Below the pieces are notes generated by a model. It did not search any database and was not told where the DNA came from. It saw only the letters and a program-made list of their open reading frames with translations. A stretch of 64,000 bases of DNA from assembly GCA_963749145.1 (NCBI GenBank), contig CAVVLN010000001.1, positions 62,001-126,000 on the forward strand, in the 5' to 3' direction. The translations under genes and the position numbers were made by a program. The stretch is from JASHPR01 sp963749145. Lineage in GTDB: Bacteria > Actinomycetota > Actinomycetes > Streptosporangiales > Streptosporangiaceae. This document shows, in pieces, positions 1 to 8,540 of the stretch (the stretch's first letter is position 1; every line of letters begins with the position of its first letter).

Positions 1-1093
1 GGTCGTCGGCCTGGGCAAGGACGTCGAGGGCCGGCATGTAGTGGCCAACATCGCGAAGATGCCCCATATGTTGATAGCCGGGGCCACCGGGGCGGGCAAG
101 TCGACGTGTATTAACGGGCTGATCACCTCGATCCTGCTGCGGGCCACGCCCGACGAGGTGCGGCTGATCCTGATCGACCCCAAGCGGGTCGAGCTCGCCG
201 CCTACCAGGGCATCCCGCACCTGATCACGCCGATCATCACCCACCCCAAGCGGGCCGCCGACGCGCTGCAGTGGGTGGTGGGGGAGATGGACCGCCGCTA
301 CGACGACCTCGCGGCGTCCGGGTTCCGGCACATGGACGACTTCAACAAGGCGGTGCGCTCAGGCAAACTCACCGCCCCGGCGGGCAGTGAGCGGGTCTAC
401 GAGCCGTATCCGTACCTGCTGGTGATCGTGGACGAGCTGGCTGACCTGATGATGGTGTCCCCGCGCGACGTGGAGGACTCCGTGGTGCGGATCACTCAGC
501 TCGCCCGGGCGGCGGGCATCCACCTGGTGCTGGCCACGCAGCGGCCCAGCGTGGACGTGGTGACCGGGCTGATCAAGGCCAACGTCCCCTCGCGCCTGGC
601 CTTCGCCACCTCGAGCCTGACCGACAGCCGGGTCATCCTGGACCAGCCGGGGGCCGAGAAGCTGGTCGGCCAGGGCGACTCGCTCTTTCTGCCGATGGGC
701 GCGAGCAAGCCGCTGCGGCTGCAGAACGCGTTCGTGACCGAGAAGGAGATCCGCGAGATCGTCGTGCACTGCACCAAGCAGGCGGACCCGGTCTACCGGG
801 ACGACGTGGCGGCGGCGGAAGGCCGCCAGCGGGAGATCGACGCGGACATCGGAGACGACCTCGAGTACCTGATGCAGGCGGCCGAGCTGGTGGTGAGCAC
901 CCAGTTCGGGTCCACCTCGATGCTGCAGCGCAAGCTGCGGGTGGGTTTCGCCAAGGCGGGCCGGCTGATGGACCTGCTGGAAAGCCGGGGCGTGGTCGGG
1001 CCCAGCGAGGGCTCGAAGGCCAGGGACGTGCTAGTCAAGCCGGACGACCTGGCGGCGCTCCTGGGGTCGCTGCGCGGCAGTGCCGAGAGCTGA
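1..1093 (+). CDS. ftsK: FtsK/SpoIIIE DNA translocase, C-terminal part (5' end outside window)
   Basis: ATP-driven double-stranded DNA pump that clears chromosomal DNA through the closing septum. The frame is open from base 2, so only the motor and gamma domains are seen. Walker A GATGAGKST lies at bases 85-115, Walker B LLVIVDELADL around base 415-450, and ATQRPSVDVVTG follows. The last 60 residues (QFGSTSMLQRKLRVGFAKAG onward) are the winged-helix gamma domain that reads orienting DNA sequences. The membrane and linker regions lie upstream of the window. It is the first gene of the conserved ftsK-rimO-pgsA-cinA block. Confidence 0.96.
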   Translation, partial: VVGLGKDVEGRHVVANIAKMPHMLIAGATGAGKSTCINGLITSILLRATPDEVRLILIDPKRVELAAYQGIPHLITPIITHPKRAADALQWVVGEMDRRYDDLAASGFRHMDDFNKAVRSGKLTAPAGSERVYEPYPYLLVIVDELADLMMVSPRDVEDSVVRITQLARAAGIHLVLATQRPSVDVVTGLIKANVPSRLAFATSSLTDSRVILDQPGAEKLVGQGDSLFLPMGASKPLRLQNAFVTEKEIREIVVHCTKQADPVYRDDVAAAEGRQREIDADIGDDLEYLMQAAELVVSTQFGSTSMLQRKLRVGFAKAGRLMDLLESRGVVGPSEGSKARDVLVKPDDLAALLGSLRGSAES

Positions 1094-1329
1094 ACCGTTT
1101 CCCGCCCGATGACGTTTTCCTGAAGGACTTCAGAGGCTTCTGGGGTCGTCGCTGGCCCGGGCCGGCGGGATACTGATAGTGCCGTGATGCAGGCCGGCCT
1201 CTCGTCGGCCGGTAGGCGGATGTCTACACTTGGTGACCGGTCCCTCACGGAGGGACGCGAACGCAATCCGGTAGCTGTCTCCGCACCCCCCGGGCGGCGC
1301 GCAGTGCGACAGAAGGAGTGGAGGCGCGC

Positions 1330-2088
1330 GTGAGCATCGGTGACACCCTGGCCGAGGCACGACGCCAGGCTGGTCTCACCGTTACGCAGGTTAGCCAGCA
1401 GACCTGCATCCGGGAGACGATCATCCGGGGGATAGAGCGTGGTGATTACTCCGCGTGCGGCGGGGATTTCTACGCCCGGGGGCACATCCGCAGCATCGCC
1501 CGGGCCGTCGGGGCCGACCCGGAGCCGCTGATCCGGGAGTACGACCAGACGCTGGGCGCGCCGCGGGCGATCTCGGCCGCCGACGTGTTCGAGCCGGCCA
1601 CGCCGATCAAGATCAAGGAGCGGCGCCGGCCCAACTGGAGCGCGGCCATGGTGCTGGCGCTAGCCCTGCTGGTCGGCTTTGTCGTGTATCACGTGGTGTC
1701 ATCGTCATCGCCCGCCTCGCCCACCGCGTCGGCGTCCGGAGCCCGGCACGGGGCCAGGCCCGGGGCCAAGCCGAGGGCGCACCCCAAGCCGGCCGCCTCG
1801 GTCTCGCCTTCGCTGGCCAACGAGGTGGTGATCCACCTGTCGGCCACCGAGAACTGCTGGGTCGAGCTCACCACCACCAGCGGCTCGCAGATCTACCAGG
1901 GCGTCATCTACGCGGGCAGCTCGATGCACTGGACCGAGAAACAGCCCGTGAACCTGATGCTGGGCAACCCGGCGGGGGTCTCGCTGACGGTGAACGGCAA
2001 GAACCCGGTCCGGCCGGGTCCACTAACCCGGTCACGCTCAGCCTCGGGCCGGGCCAGCCGACCTCGGGCTGACGCGAGGCCGGGCTGA
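1330..2088 (+). CDS. RodZ-like HTH membrane protein (DUF4115), C-terminus probably frameshifted
   Basis: About 252 residues: an N-terminal Cro/XRE-type helix-turn-helix (IGDTLAEARRQAGLTVTQVS), a basic stretch, one membrane segment (AMVLALALLVGFVVYHVV), a Pro/Ala/Ser-rich linker and an extracellular beta domain typical of RodZ C-termini. The GTG at 1330 is preferred because AAGGAG ends 11 bases upstream; an in-frame GTG at 1318 overlaps that Shine-Dalgarno. The last 25 residues look unnatural. One extra G in the GGG run at 2016-2018 would give the expected ending STNPVTLSLGPGQPTSG and a stop at 2070-2072. Probable role: cell-shape or envelope scaffold; not proven. Confidence 0.85.
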   Translation: MSIGDTLAEARRQAGLTVTQVSQQTCIRETIIRGIERGDYSACGGDFYARGHIRSIARAVGADPEPLIREYDQTLGAPRAISAADVFEPATPIKIKERRRPNWSAAMVLALALLVGFVVYHVVSSSSPASPTASASGARHGARPGAKPRAHPKPAASVSPSLANEVVIHLSATENCWVELTTTSGSQIYQGVIYAGSSMHWTEKQPVNLMLGNPAGVSLTVNGKNPVRPGPLTRSRSASGRASRPRADARPG

Positions 2089-2113
2089 CGCGAGGCCGGG
2101 CTGACGCAAGGCG
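2066..2113. repeat. 16-bp tandem repeat, 3 copies
   Basis: Unit GGGCTGACGCGAGGCC repeats at 2066, 2082 and 2098, the last copy diverged. The first copy contains the TGA at 2070 that would be the natural stop of the RodZ-like gene, so copies multiply the 3' end of that gene. Confidence 0.85.
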
Positions 2114-2201
2114 GGCGAACGCAGATCGGGCGGGCCGCGCGGCGCTCTGGCGCGGCCCGGCCGGTACCGGCGCACCCGCCCGGTTACCGTAGTCTGCCGG
2201 T

Positions 2202-3704
2202 GTGTCGTCGAGCGGTGGAGCATCGGATGCCGGGCGCCGCGTGAGCCTGGTCACGCTGGGCTGCGCGCGCAACGAGGTGGACTCGGAGGAACTGGCGGCG
2301 CGGCTGGAGGCGGCGGGCTGGCGGCTGTCGGAGGACGGCGACGCCGATGTCGTGCTGGTCAACACCTGCGGCTTCATCCAGGCGGCCAAGCAGGAGTCGA
2401 TCGACGAACTGCTCAGCGCAGGCTCGGGCGGCGCGAAGGTGGTGGCCGCGGGCTGCCTGGCCGAGCGCTACGGCTCCGAGCTCGCCGATGCGCTACCCGA
2501 GGCACAGGTCCTGAGCTTCGACGACTATGGCGACATCGCCGGCCGGCTGGACGCGGTGCTGGCCGGCCAGCGGTGGCCCGCGCACGCGCCCGCGGACCGC
2601 AGGCGCCTGCTCCCGGTATCGCCGGCCGGGCGGCCGGCGGCGGCCGTCGGCCGGCTCCCCGGGCATGCCGCGGTGCTGCCGGATCTCCCGCCCGGGATAG
2701 CGCCGCCGTCGGGGCCGCGGGTGCTGCGACGTCGGCTGGCCGGCGGCGTGGTCGCGCCGCTCAAGATCGCATCGGGCTGCGACCGCCGGTGCACCTTCTG
2801 CGCGATCCCCGCGTTCCGCGGCGCGTTCGTGTCCCGGCCCCCGCAGGACCTGCTGGCTGAGGCGGCCTGGCTGGCGGACCAGGGCGTCCGGGAGCTCTTC
2901 CTGGTCAGCGAGAACTCCACCTCCTACGGCAAGGACCTGGGCGACCTGAGGCTGCTCGAGGCGGTGCTCCCCGGCCTGGCCGCGGTGCCGGGAATCGAGC
3001 GGGTGCGGGTCAGCTACCTGCAGCCGGCCGAGCTGCGGCCGGGGCTGATCGAGGTCCTGACGTCCACCCCCGGGGTGGCTCCGTACTTCGATCTGAGCTT
3101 CCAGCACGCCAGCGGCCAGGTGCTGCGGGCCATGCGGCGGTTCGGCGACCGTGAGCGGTTCGGCGCGCTCCTGGAGCAGATCCGGCAGGCCTGCCCGCAG
3201 GCTGGCGTGCGGTCCAACTTCATCGTGGGCTTCCCCGGCGAGACCGAGGAAGACGTGGCCGAGCTGCACCGGTTCCTGGCCGAGGCCCGGCTGGACGCCA
3301 TCGGGATCTTCGGGTACTCCGAGGAGGACGGGACCGAGGCGGCGTCCCTGCCCGGGCCGCTGCCCGCCGAGGAGATCGCGCGGCGCGTCGAGGACCTCGC
3401 CGACCTGGCCGACGAGCTGATGGCCCAGCGGGCCGACGAGCGGATCGGCGAGACCGTGGAGGTGCTCATCGAGGAGCCGCTCGGCGACGGGCGGTACGGC
3501 GGCCGGGCCGGGCACCAGGCACCGGAGGTCGACGGCACCACCGAGCTCCGGGCCGCGGCCCGGCTGGCCGCGGGCGACCTGGTGCGGGCCAAGGTGACGG
3601 GCGCCGTGGGCGCCGACCTGCTGGCCGACGTGACCGGCGCCCCGGTGGGCAGCGCCACGAGCGCCCGGCCGGCGAGAGGCGCGCGGCGCGTTGAGTCGGC
3701 CTGA
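2202..3704 (+). CDS. rimO: Ribosomal protein S12 methylthiotransferase RimO
   Basis: Radical-SAM enzyme that methylthiolates the conserved aspartate of ribosomal protein S12. The N-terminal UPF0004 domain shows its three cluster cysteines (LGCARNEVDSEEL, NTCGF, AAGCLAERY). The radical-SAM motif is CDRRCTFCAIP, followed by RSNFIVGFPGETEEDV and a C-terminal TRAM domain. It has 500 residues, normal for actinobacterial RimO apart from a Pro/Arg-rich insertion between the two Fe-S domains. The GTG start follows a weak ribosome site. It overlaps pgsA by 14 bases, implying translational coupling. Confidence 0.96.
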   Translation: MSSSGGASDAGRRVSLVTLGCARNEVDSEELAARLEAAGWRLSEDGDADVVLVNTCGFIQAAKQESIDELLSAGSGGAKVVAAGCLAERYGSELADALPEAQVLSFDDYGDIAGRLDAVLAGQRWPAHAPADRRRLLPVSPAGRPAAAVGRLPGHAAVLPDLPPGIAPPSGPRVLRRRLAGGVVAPLKIASGCDRRCTFCAIPAFRGAFVSRPPQDLLAEAAWLADQGVRELFLVSENSTSYGKDLGDLRLLEAVLPGLAAVPGIERVRVSYLQPAELRPGLIEVLTSTPGVAPYFDLSFQHASGQVLRAMRRFGDRERFGALLEQIRQACPQAGVRSNFIVGFPGETEEDVAELHRFLAEARLDAIGIFGYSEEDGTEAASLPGPLPAEEIARRVEDLADLADELMAQRADERIGETVEVLIEEPLGDGRYGGRAGHQAPEVDGTTELRAAARLAAGDLVRAKVTGAVGADLLADVTGAPVGSATSARPARGARRVESA

Positions 3705-4311
3705 CGCCGGCGCCGCTGACGAGCGTGATCCCGGCGGGACCGAGGCCGTGCCCGCGCCCGGCCTGGTGAATGTCGCGAACGGGCTGACCGTGCTGCGCCT
3801 GTGCCTGGTACCGGTGTTCATCGTGCTGCTGCTGGCCGGGGGTGACGGCGCGCGGATCGCCGCCTGCGCGGTGTTCGGCCTGGCCTCGGCCACCGATTAC
3901 CTGGACGGCGAGCTGGCCCGCCGCCGCGGCCTGATCACCGACTTCGGCAAGATCGCGGATCCTATCGCGGACAAGGCGCTGACCGGCTCCGCGCTGGTGG
4001 TGCTCTCTTACCTGGGCGAGCTGCCCTGGTGGGTTACGGGCGTGATCCTGTTCCGCGAGCTGGCCGTCACCGGCCTGCGGTTCTGGGTGATCTCTCACGG
4101 CGTGATCGCGGCCAGCCGCGGCGGTAAGGCGAAGACCCTGCTCCAGGTGGTCGCGATCGCGCTGTACATCCTGCCCGGGCCGTTCGATATCGCCCGCCAG
4201 CTCGTGCTGGCGGCAGCGCTCGTGGTGACGGTGCTGACCGGCGCTGACTACGTGGCCCGCGCGGCGCGGCTGCGCCGTGCGACCGCGCATGGCGGGCCGG
4301 TCGCGGGGTAG
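3691..4311 (+). CDS. pgsA: CDP-diacylglycerol-glycerol-3-phosphate 3-phosphatidyltransferase
   Basis: Integral membrane enzyme that makes phosphatidylglycerol phosphate from CDP-diacylglycerol. The CDP-alcohol phosphotransferase signature is complete: D-Y-L-D-G-E-L-A-R, then eight residues, G-K-I-A-D-P-I-A-D. Several hydrophobic helices follow (LTVLRLCLVPVFIVLLLAG, LGELPWWVTGVILFRELAV). It has 206 residues, the usual size. Its start lies inside rimO, and the stop at 4309 is followed at once by the triplicated cinA start region. Confidence 0.93.
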   Translation: MSRPDAGAADERDPGGTEAVPAPGLVNVANGLTVLRLCLVPVFIVLLLAGGDGARIAACAVFGLASATDYLDGELARRRGLITDFGKIADPIADKALTGSALVVLSYLGELPWWVTGVILFRELAVTGLRFWVISHGVIAASRGGKAKTLLQVVAIALYILPGPFDIARQLVLAAALVVTVLTGADYVARAARLRRATAHGGPVAG

Positions 4312-4405
4312 GGAGCAGTGCCATGAGCCCGGACGCCGCGGGGCAGGGAGCAGTGCCATGAGCCCGGACGCCGCGGGGCAGGAAGAACAGCCATGAGCCC
4401 GGACG
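4309..4405 (+). repeat. 35-bp tandem repeat (3 copies) carrying ribosome site and ATG of cinA
   Basis: ATGs stand at 4323, 4358 and 4393, each followed by AGCCCGGACGC and each preceded by GGGAGCAGTGCC or a variant. Because 35 is not a multiple of three, the starts are in three frames. The first two open 12-codon ORFs, MSPDAAGQGAVP and MSPDAAGQEEQP, whose TGA stops overlap the next ATG as ATGA. The third ATG starts CinA. Confidence 0.93.
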
Positions 4406-4905
4406 CAGCCCCCGGCGAGACCCGGATCCGCGCCCTGGCTGGCGAGATCATCGGACTGCTGGTCGAGCGGGGGGACACGATCGCGGTCGCCGAGTCGCTC
4501 ACCGGCGGGATGCTGGCTGCCGCGCTGACCGCGATCCCGGGCGCGTCGGCGGCCTTCCGCGGCGGGGTGGTTGCTTACGCAACGGATCTGAAGGCGGAAC
4601 TGCTCGCCGTGCCTGCCAGCCTGCTGGAGCGCCACGGCGCGGTGCACCCCGCGGTGGCCGCGGCCATGGCGGAAGGGGCCTGCCGCCGGCTGCGCGCGAC
4701 GGTCGGCGCGGCCACCACCGGGGTGGCGGGCCCGGACCCGGCCGACGGCCAGCCGGTGGGCACGGTGCACATCGCGGTGGCCACGGCGGCCGCCACCACC
4801 GCGCGCGCCCTCGCGCTGTCGGGCGACCGGCACCAGATCCGCGTGGCCACCGTGGGGGAGGTGCTCGGCCTGCTGGCCGGCGTGTTGCGGGAAGAGAGCA
4901 TATGA
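4393..4905 (+). CDS. cinA: CinA family protein / nicotinamide-nucleotide amidase (PncC domain)
   Basis: A 170-residue stand-alone C-terminal CinA domain, which in characterised members hydrolyses nicotinamide mononucleotide to nicotinate mononucleotide. Visible hallmarks are TIAVAESLTGGMLAAALT, FRGGVVAYATDLKAELL and GAATTGVAGPDPADGQPVGTV. The N-terminal molybdopterin-binding domain of long CinA is absent, as is usual in actinobacteria. The ATG at 4393 is the third copy of the triplicated start. It sits between pgsA and clgR, the order also seen in mycobacteria. Confidence 0.92.
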   Translation: MSPDAAPGETRIRALAGEIIGLLVERGDTIAVAESLTGGMLAAALTAIPGASAAFRGGVVAYATDLKAELLAVPASLLERHGAVHPAVAAAMAEGACRRLRATVGAATTGVAGPDPADGQPVGTVHIAVATAAATTARALALSGDRHQIRVATVGEVLGLLAGVLREESI

Positions 4906-5012
4906 TTACAGCGTTACGACACTGAACACGCGGCTATGCCCTCTCCCGCACGGTCCGTAAGGACAGGTACGGTGGAGGGGTCAGCGGAAGGCCTCGAGAA
5001 GGGAGTGCGGCG

Positions 5013-5438
5013 ATGGTCCTGCTTCGTCACTTGCTCGGTGACGCGCTGCGGCGGCTGCGTCTCCGGCAGGGTCGCACCCTCCGAGAGGTGTCCGCGGCCG
5101 CGCGGGTTTCCCTCGGTTACCTGTCTGAGGTCGAGCGCGGCCAGAAGGAAGCCTCATCCGAGCTGCTCGCCTCCATCTGCGGCGCCCTGGGCGCGCCGCT
5201 GTCACACGTGCTCAGGGAGGTCTCCGACAACTTTGCCCTGGCGGAACTGCAGAGCGAGCCGGTCTTCACCGGGGTCAGGGAATTGTCCCGCGAAGTCACC
5301 CGGGTGCCCGAGCCCGCGGCCGCGGAGGAGCCGGAAGTGGCGGTGGCGGGCGGTACCCGGTACGTGCCGCCGGGCCAGCCCGAGTTCGAGCAGGTCGCGC
5401 ACCGCATCAGCGACATTCAGGACATGGTGCCCGTCTAG
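5013..5438 (+). CDS. clgR: ClgR-like XRE transcriptional regulator
   Basis: A 141-residue protein with an N-terminal helix-turn-helix (GRTLREVSAAARVSLGYLSE, then VERGQKEASSELL) and an acidic C-terminal tail. Sequence and position downstream of pgsA and cinA match ClgR, the activator of clp protease and stress genes in actinobacteria. The ATG follows GAGAAGGGAG with good spacing. It converges on the Rrf2 gene with an 11-base gap. The ClgR assignment is from family knowledge; no operator was identified here. Confidence 0.88.
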   Translation: MVLLRHLLGDALRRLRLRQGRTLREVSAAARVSLGYLSEVERGQKEASSELLASICGALGAPLSHVLREVSDNFALAELQSEPVFTGVRELSREVTRVPEPAAAEEPEVAVAGGTRYVPPGQPEFEQVAHRISDIQDMVPV

Positions 5439-5449
5439 GCCGGGCCCGT

Positions 5450-5902
5450 TTAGATCCAGGCGCGGGGATCGTCGGCTAGCTTGACCACGCGATCCGGCAG
5501 CTGGCCGGACACGATGTGCTCGAGCGTGACGTCCTCGAGAATGGCCCGCTCGTTCGCCCGCAGCGCGATCCACACGGTCTGCAGCGGCTCGGCCGCGCCC
5601 ACGTAGCCGAGGTTCTCCGGCCGCTCGCCGCGCACCCCCACCAGCGGCCCGTCGATGGCCCGGATGATGTCGGCCAGCGAGATCTCCAAGGCCGGCCGGG
5701 CCAGCCAGAATCCCCCGTCGGGGCCGCGCTGGCTGCGGACCAGCCCGCCCCGGCGCAGCTGGGTCAGGATCGCTTCGAGGAACTTGCCGGGAATGCCCTG
5801 GGTCCGGGCGAGCTGGTCGGCGGTGACGTGGCGGCCGCCGCGGGCGGCCGCGAGCTCGATGGCCGCCCGCAGGGCATAGTCGGCGCGCGCGGACAAACGC
5901 AT
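5450..5902 (-). CDS. Rrf2 family transcriptional regulator
   Basis: About 150 residues starting MRLSARADYALRAAIELAAA, the classical Rrf2 N-terminus, with the winged-helix segment QGIPGKFLEAILTQLRRGGL and wing RSQRGPDGGFWLARP. The region where IscR/NsrR-type members carry three cluster cysteines has none, so a metal-free regulator is likely. CATAAT lies 7 bases before the ATG at 5902 with no Shine-Dalgarno, which fits a leaderless transcript. A start at 5911 adds MLD. Confidence 0.9.
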   Translation of the reverse strand: MRLSARADYALRAAIELAAARGGRHVTADQLARTQGIPGKFLEAILTQLRRGGLVRSQRGPDGGFWLARPALEISLADIIRAIDGPLVGVRGERPENLGYVGAAEPLQTVWIALRANERAILEDVTLEHIVSGQLPDRVVKLADDPRAWI

Positions 5903-6010
5903 GTCAAGCATTATGCAGCCAACCGGCACCGGGCCGTGACAGGCGCACGGTGCCGGCGGGCCGCCGGGCCTGGCGCGCCCGAATATTTCCGCCGCGGCCT
6001 GGCCGCTGGC

Positions 6011-6086
6011 GCCGCCGAGGAGAACCGGAGCCGCCGAGGTGAACCGGAGCCGCCGAGGAGAACCGGAGCCGCCGAGGTGAACCGGA
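6011..6086. repeat. 19-bp tandem repeat, 4 copies
   Basis: Unit GCCGCCGAGGAGAACCGGA begins at 6011, 6030, 6049 and 6068. Copies alternate A and T at position 11, so the real duplication unit may be 38 bp. It abuts a probable ROK-family remnant. Confidence 0.88.
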
Positions 6087-6211
6087 TCTGCCCGGCCCGG
6101 CCGCGGGTGGTGCCGACCGGGGTGAGCGGCGATCCGGTGCTGGGCGGCGCGATCCTGGCCGCGGCGGATCAGGCCCGCGGTGAATTGCTGGCGTCCGTGG
6201 CCAATGCCTGA
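6087..6211 (+). pseudogene. C-terminal remnant of a ROK-family regulator or kinase
   Basis: In the frame ending at TGA 6209-6211, about 38 residues read PRVVPTGVSGDPVLGGAILA, then AADQARGELLASVAN. This closely resembles the C-terminus of ROK (NagC-like) proteins. Nothing ROK-like is readable upstream, where the 19-bp repeats and the Rrf2 promoter lie. I read it as the tail of a deleted gene; the match is from memory of the family. Confidence 0.5.
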
Positions 6212-6330
6212 CCATAAAATGCCGCCGCTTTGACCGGGAAAGCGCCGCTGGCGCGTGACCGGTTTGCGGCAGTCCCTGATGGGTATCCGGCAGCCGAACG
6301 ATTCACATCGTAATCAGGGGGGATTTGATC

Positions 6331-6444
6331 GTGCGCAAGATGAGGATGATCCTGATTCCGCTGACCGTGGTAGCGGCGATCGTCATCATGGCGATGACCA
6401 GGCGCCCGGGCAAGCTCGGCCGCGGCCGGCGCAAGAACAAGTAA
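6331..6444 (+). CDS. 37-residue single-span membrane peptide
   Basis: GTG at 6331 preceded by AGGGGGGA with 7-base spacing; TAA at 6442. The product begins MRKMRMILIPLTVVAAIVIM, one hydrophobic helix, and ends in a strongly basic tail RRPGKLGRGRRKNK. Positive charges on both ends and a strong terminator 40 bases downstream make it look like a real monocistronic gene. Function unknown. Confidence 0.6.
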   Translation: MRKMRMILIPLTVVAAIVIMAMTRRPGKLGRGRRKNK

Positions 6445-6482
6445 CGGCCGGGATTTTTCGGCTGATCCGAGAGAATCTGACC

Positions 6483-6520
6483 GCCGGGCCGTTCCGACGA
6501 ACGGCCCGGCCGGTCTTTTT
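6483..6520 (+). terminator. Rho-independent terminator after the small membrane peptide
   Basis: GCCGGGCCGTT (6483-6493), a 6-base loop, AACGGCCCGGC (6500-6510), then CGGTCTTTTT. An 11-bp perfect stem followed by a T run is the clearest intrinsic terminator in the window. Confidence 0.88.
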
Positions 6521-6583
6521 GCGCGATCTATTACCTGAGGGCTAATTCGTGATGGCTGGTCCGTGATGGCTGGTCCGTGACGC

Positions 6584-6688
6584 CTATTCCGCGAGGTCGG
6601 TCGGCGCATTAGCGGAGGGCCTCCCGGTAATGCCCGAGGTCATCGCCGCCGATGCGGTCGAGGGCCATGCGTCGTTCAGTGCGGTCAT
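6584..6688 (-). CDS. Possible 34-residue ORF of unknown function
   Basis: ATG at 6688 preceded by GAGGAGG with 9-base spacing, a strong ribosome site for this genome, and TAG at 6584. The product starts MTALNDAWPSTASAAM and has no recognisable domain. Only the ribosome site supports it. An alternative downstream ATG opens a 19-codon frame MALDRIGGDDLGHYREALR. Confidence 0.28.
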   Translation of the reverse strand: MTALNDAWPSTASAAMTSGITGRPSANAPTDLAE

Positions 6689-6720
6689 TGGTGTCGGTCC
6701 TCCTCGCCCGGCCGCCCGCT

Positions 6721-6843
6721 GCGTGACCCCGCTGCGTGGTCACGCTACCGTCGGCGGCTTGGCGAGGGCGCCCCGCCGGCCGGGCCGGCGGGGCGCGCTC
6801 TTGGAGGCACCTCCCGGCGCTGCCTGGCGCGCCGGGAGGTGCC
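6721..6843. other. Cluster of three hairpins between genes
   Basis: Perfect stems: GCGTGACC/GGTCACGC (6721-6728, 6738-6745); GCGCCCCGCCGGC/GCCGGCGGGGCGC (6768-6780, 6784-6796); GGCACCTCCCGGCGC/GCGCCGGGAGGTGCC (6806-6820, 6829-6843). The rest of 6445-7112 holds no supported gene apart from the 34-codon candidate. Possible bidirectional terminator or structured RNA. Confidence 0.7.
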
Positions 6844-7112
6844 ACCCGCCAATACACCCGATGATCCTGACCATTCTCTGAGCGTACTCTGCAGGAACCC
6901 TGATTCCTAGCTGATCATTACTTCTGCGGCCCCGGGCCGCCACCGCCCGGCGACGTGGGTGGTGTAGATGCGATCGGTGCTGCGCTGCGTGACGGTCATT
7001 GTCCGGCGCGGGCCGCCCGCCGGCAATTGCTGATCTAGCTGCCCGGCCGGTCGGGGTGGATACTTTGCCCAGGGCGCGGTATCGCCCGGGCCCGCTGCCG
7101 GGGAGGACAGCC

Positions 7113-7796
7113 ATGACGCATCGCCTGGTCCGCGACGTGATGACCGCGTCGGTCGTCACCGTCAGCGAGGACACCGCGTTCAAGAACATCGCCGCGGTCA
7201 TGGCCGGGCACGAGGTGAACGCGCTCCCGGTGCTGGACGCGGCCGGGCGCATCGCCGGGTCGTCTCCCAGACCGACCTGCTGCGCAAGGAGGAGTACCAG
7301 GACGACCCGGCGGCGCCGCGGCCGCCGCTGCTCAGCCACGGCGGGCGGGCCCGGGCGGCCGGCCTGACCGCCCGGGATGTGATGAGCACGCCCGCGGTCA
7401 CGATCGCGCCGGAGGCCAGCATCGTGGCGGCGGCCCGGGCCCTGGACCGCCTGGCACGTCGGGCATCTCGTGGTGGCTCACCCGGACGGAACCGTCGCGG
7501 GCATCATCAGCCCGCGCGACCTGCTCAAGGTCTACCTGCGCTCCGACGACGAGATCCGGGCCGAGATCGTCGACGATGTGATCGCCGGCTACCTCGGGTG
7601 CGACCCGGCGCTGGTCGACGTGGCGGTGACGGACGGCAACGTGGCCCTGCGCGGGCAGGTCGAGCACAAGAGCATGGTCCCGCTCGCGGCCCGGATGACC
7701 CGGGCCGTCGACGGCGTGGTCAGCGTGACGGCCGAGCTGGACTACGCCGTCGACGACAGCCGCCTGCCCATGGCCTCGGAGCTCGACGCGCCATGA
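7113..7796 (+). pseudogene. CBS-pair plus BON domain protein, two frameshifts
   Basis: The product would be an about 228-residue cytosolic protein with two CBS domains (RDVMTASVVTVSEDTAFKNI; ARDVMSTPAVTIAPEASIVA) and a C-terminal BON domain (VDVAVTDGNVALRGQVEH). The ATG at 7113 follows GGGGAGGACAGCC. The frame breaks after AAGRIAG; a fourth G in 7257-7259 would restore VVSQTDLLRKEEY. A second shift near 7452 is needed to reach WHVGHLVVAHPDG. The net frame is restored, but the original frame meets TGA at 7365. Real pseudogene or sequence error. Confidence 0.8.
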
Positions 7797-7820
7797 CCTG
7801 ATCGCCGGGCGGCGGCGGCG

Positions 7821-8540
7821 CTAGCCGCGCAGCCGCAGGCCGCGGGGGGTCGGCCGGAAGCCGGCCGCTTCCAGGGCTCGGGCCAGCGGGGAGTCGTAGA
7901 CACCCGCCCCGTCCGCGCGCTCCACGGTGACCCGCCCGAGCGCGCCCTCGCGCACCGCCGTGGCCAGCGCGGCGGCGGCCGGGTCGAGCCGGGCCTGGTC
8001 GCCGGTCCAGGACAGCAGGGTCTTGCCGCCCCGCTCGACGTAGAGCACGAGCTCACCGTCGGCCAGCACCACCAGCGCGCCCGCCTTGCGGCCCGGCCGG
8101 TGCCCGCCGGGTGTCTCGCCGGGCCGGGCCGGCCACGGTAGCGCGGCGCCGTAGGCATTCGCCGGGTCGGCCGCGGCCAGCACCACGACGCCGCCCGGCG
8201 CCGCCGCCGGGTCGGCCATCGCGCGCATCCGGTCCACCGCCCCGGGCAGCGCGAACTGGGCCGCGCCCAGGCCCTCGACGAAGTAGCCGCGCCGGCACTG
8301 GCCGGCCTCCTCCATCGCCCGCAGCACCGGGTAGAGCGCGCCGAACCCGCCGGGCGCCCGCTCGGCCGCGGCCGCGCCGCGGATCAGCACGCCGTGCCGG
8401 TCCAGCAGGGCGCCGGCCAGCGCATGCAGCCGCCTGGTCCGGTCCGGCTCGCCCGGCGCCAGCAGCGACCACCGCCCGCTGACCGTCGGCGGGCCGCTGC
8501 GGGTCGGCAGCGCGGCCCGGCCGGGCCGGCGCCCCCGTCC
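7821..8540 (-). pseudogene. lhr: C-terminal domain of Lhr, separated from the main ORF by a frameshift
   Basis: In the frame ending at 7821 the protein reads TRSGPPTVSGRWSLLAPGEP, then RLHALAGALLDRHGVLIRGA and GFGALYPVLRAMEEAGQCRRG, the usual end of actinobacterial Lhr helicases. It lies one frame away from the upstream 1,403-residue ORF. One missing base in the Gly/Pro/Arg-rich segment at about 8540-8690 would join the two. There is no plausible independent start, so it is not a separate gene. Confidence 0.82.
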
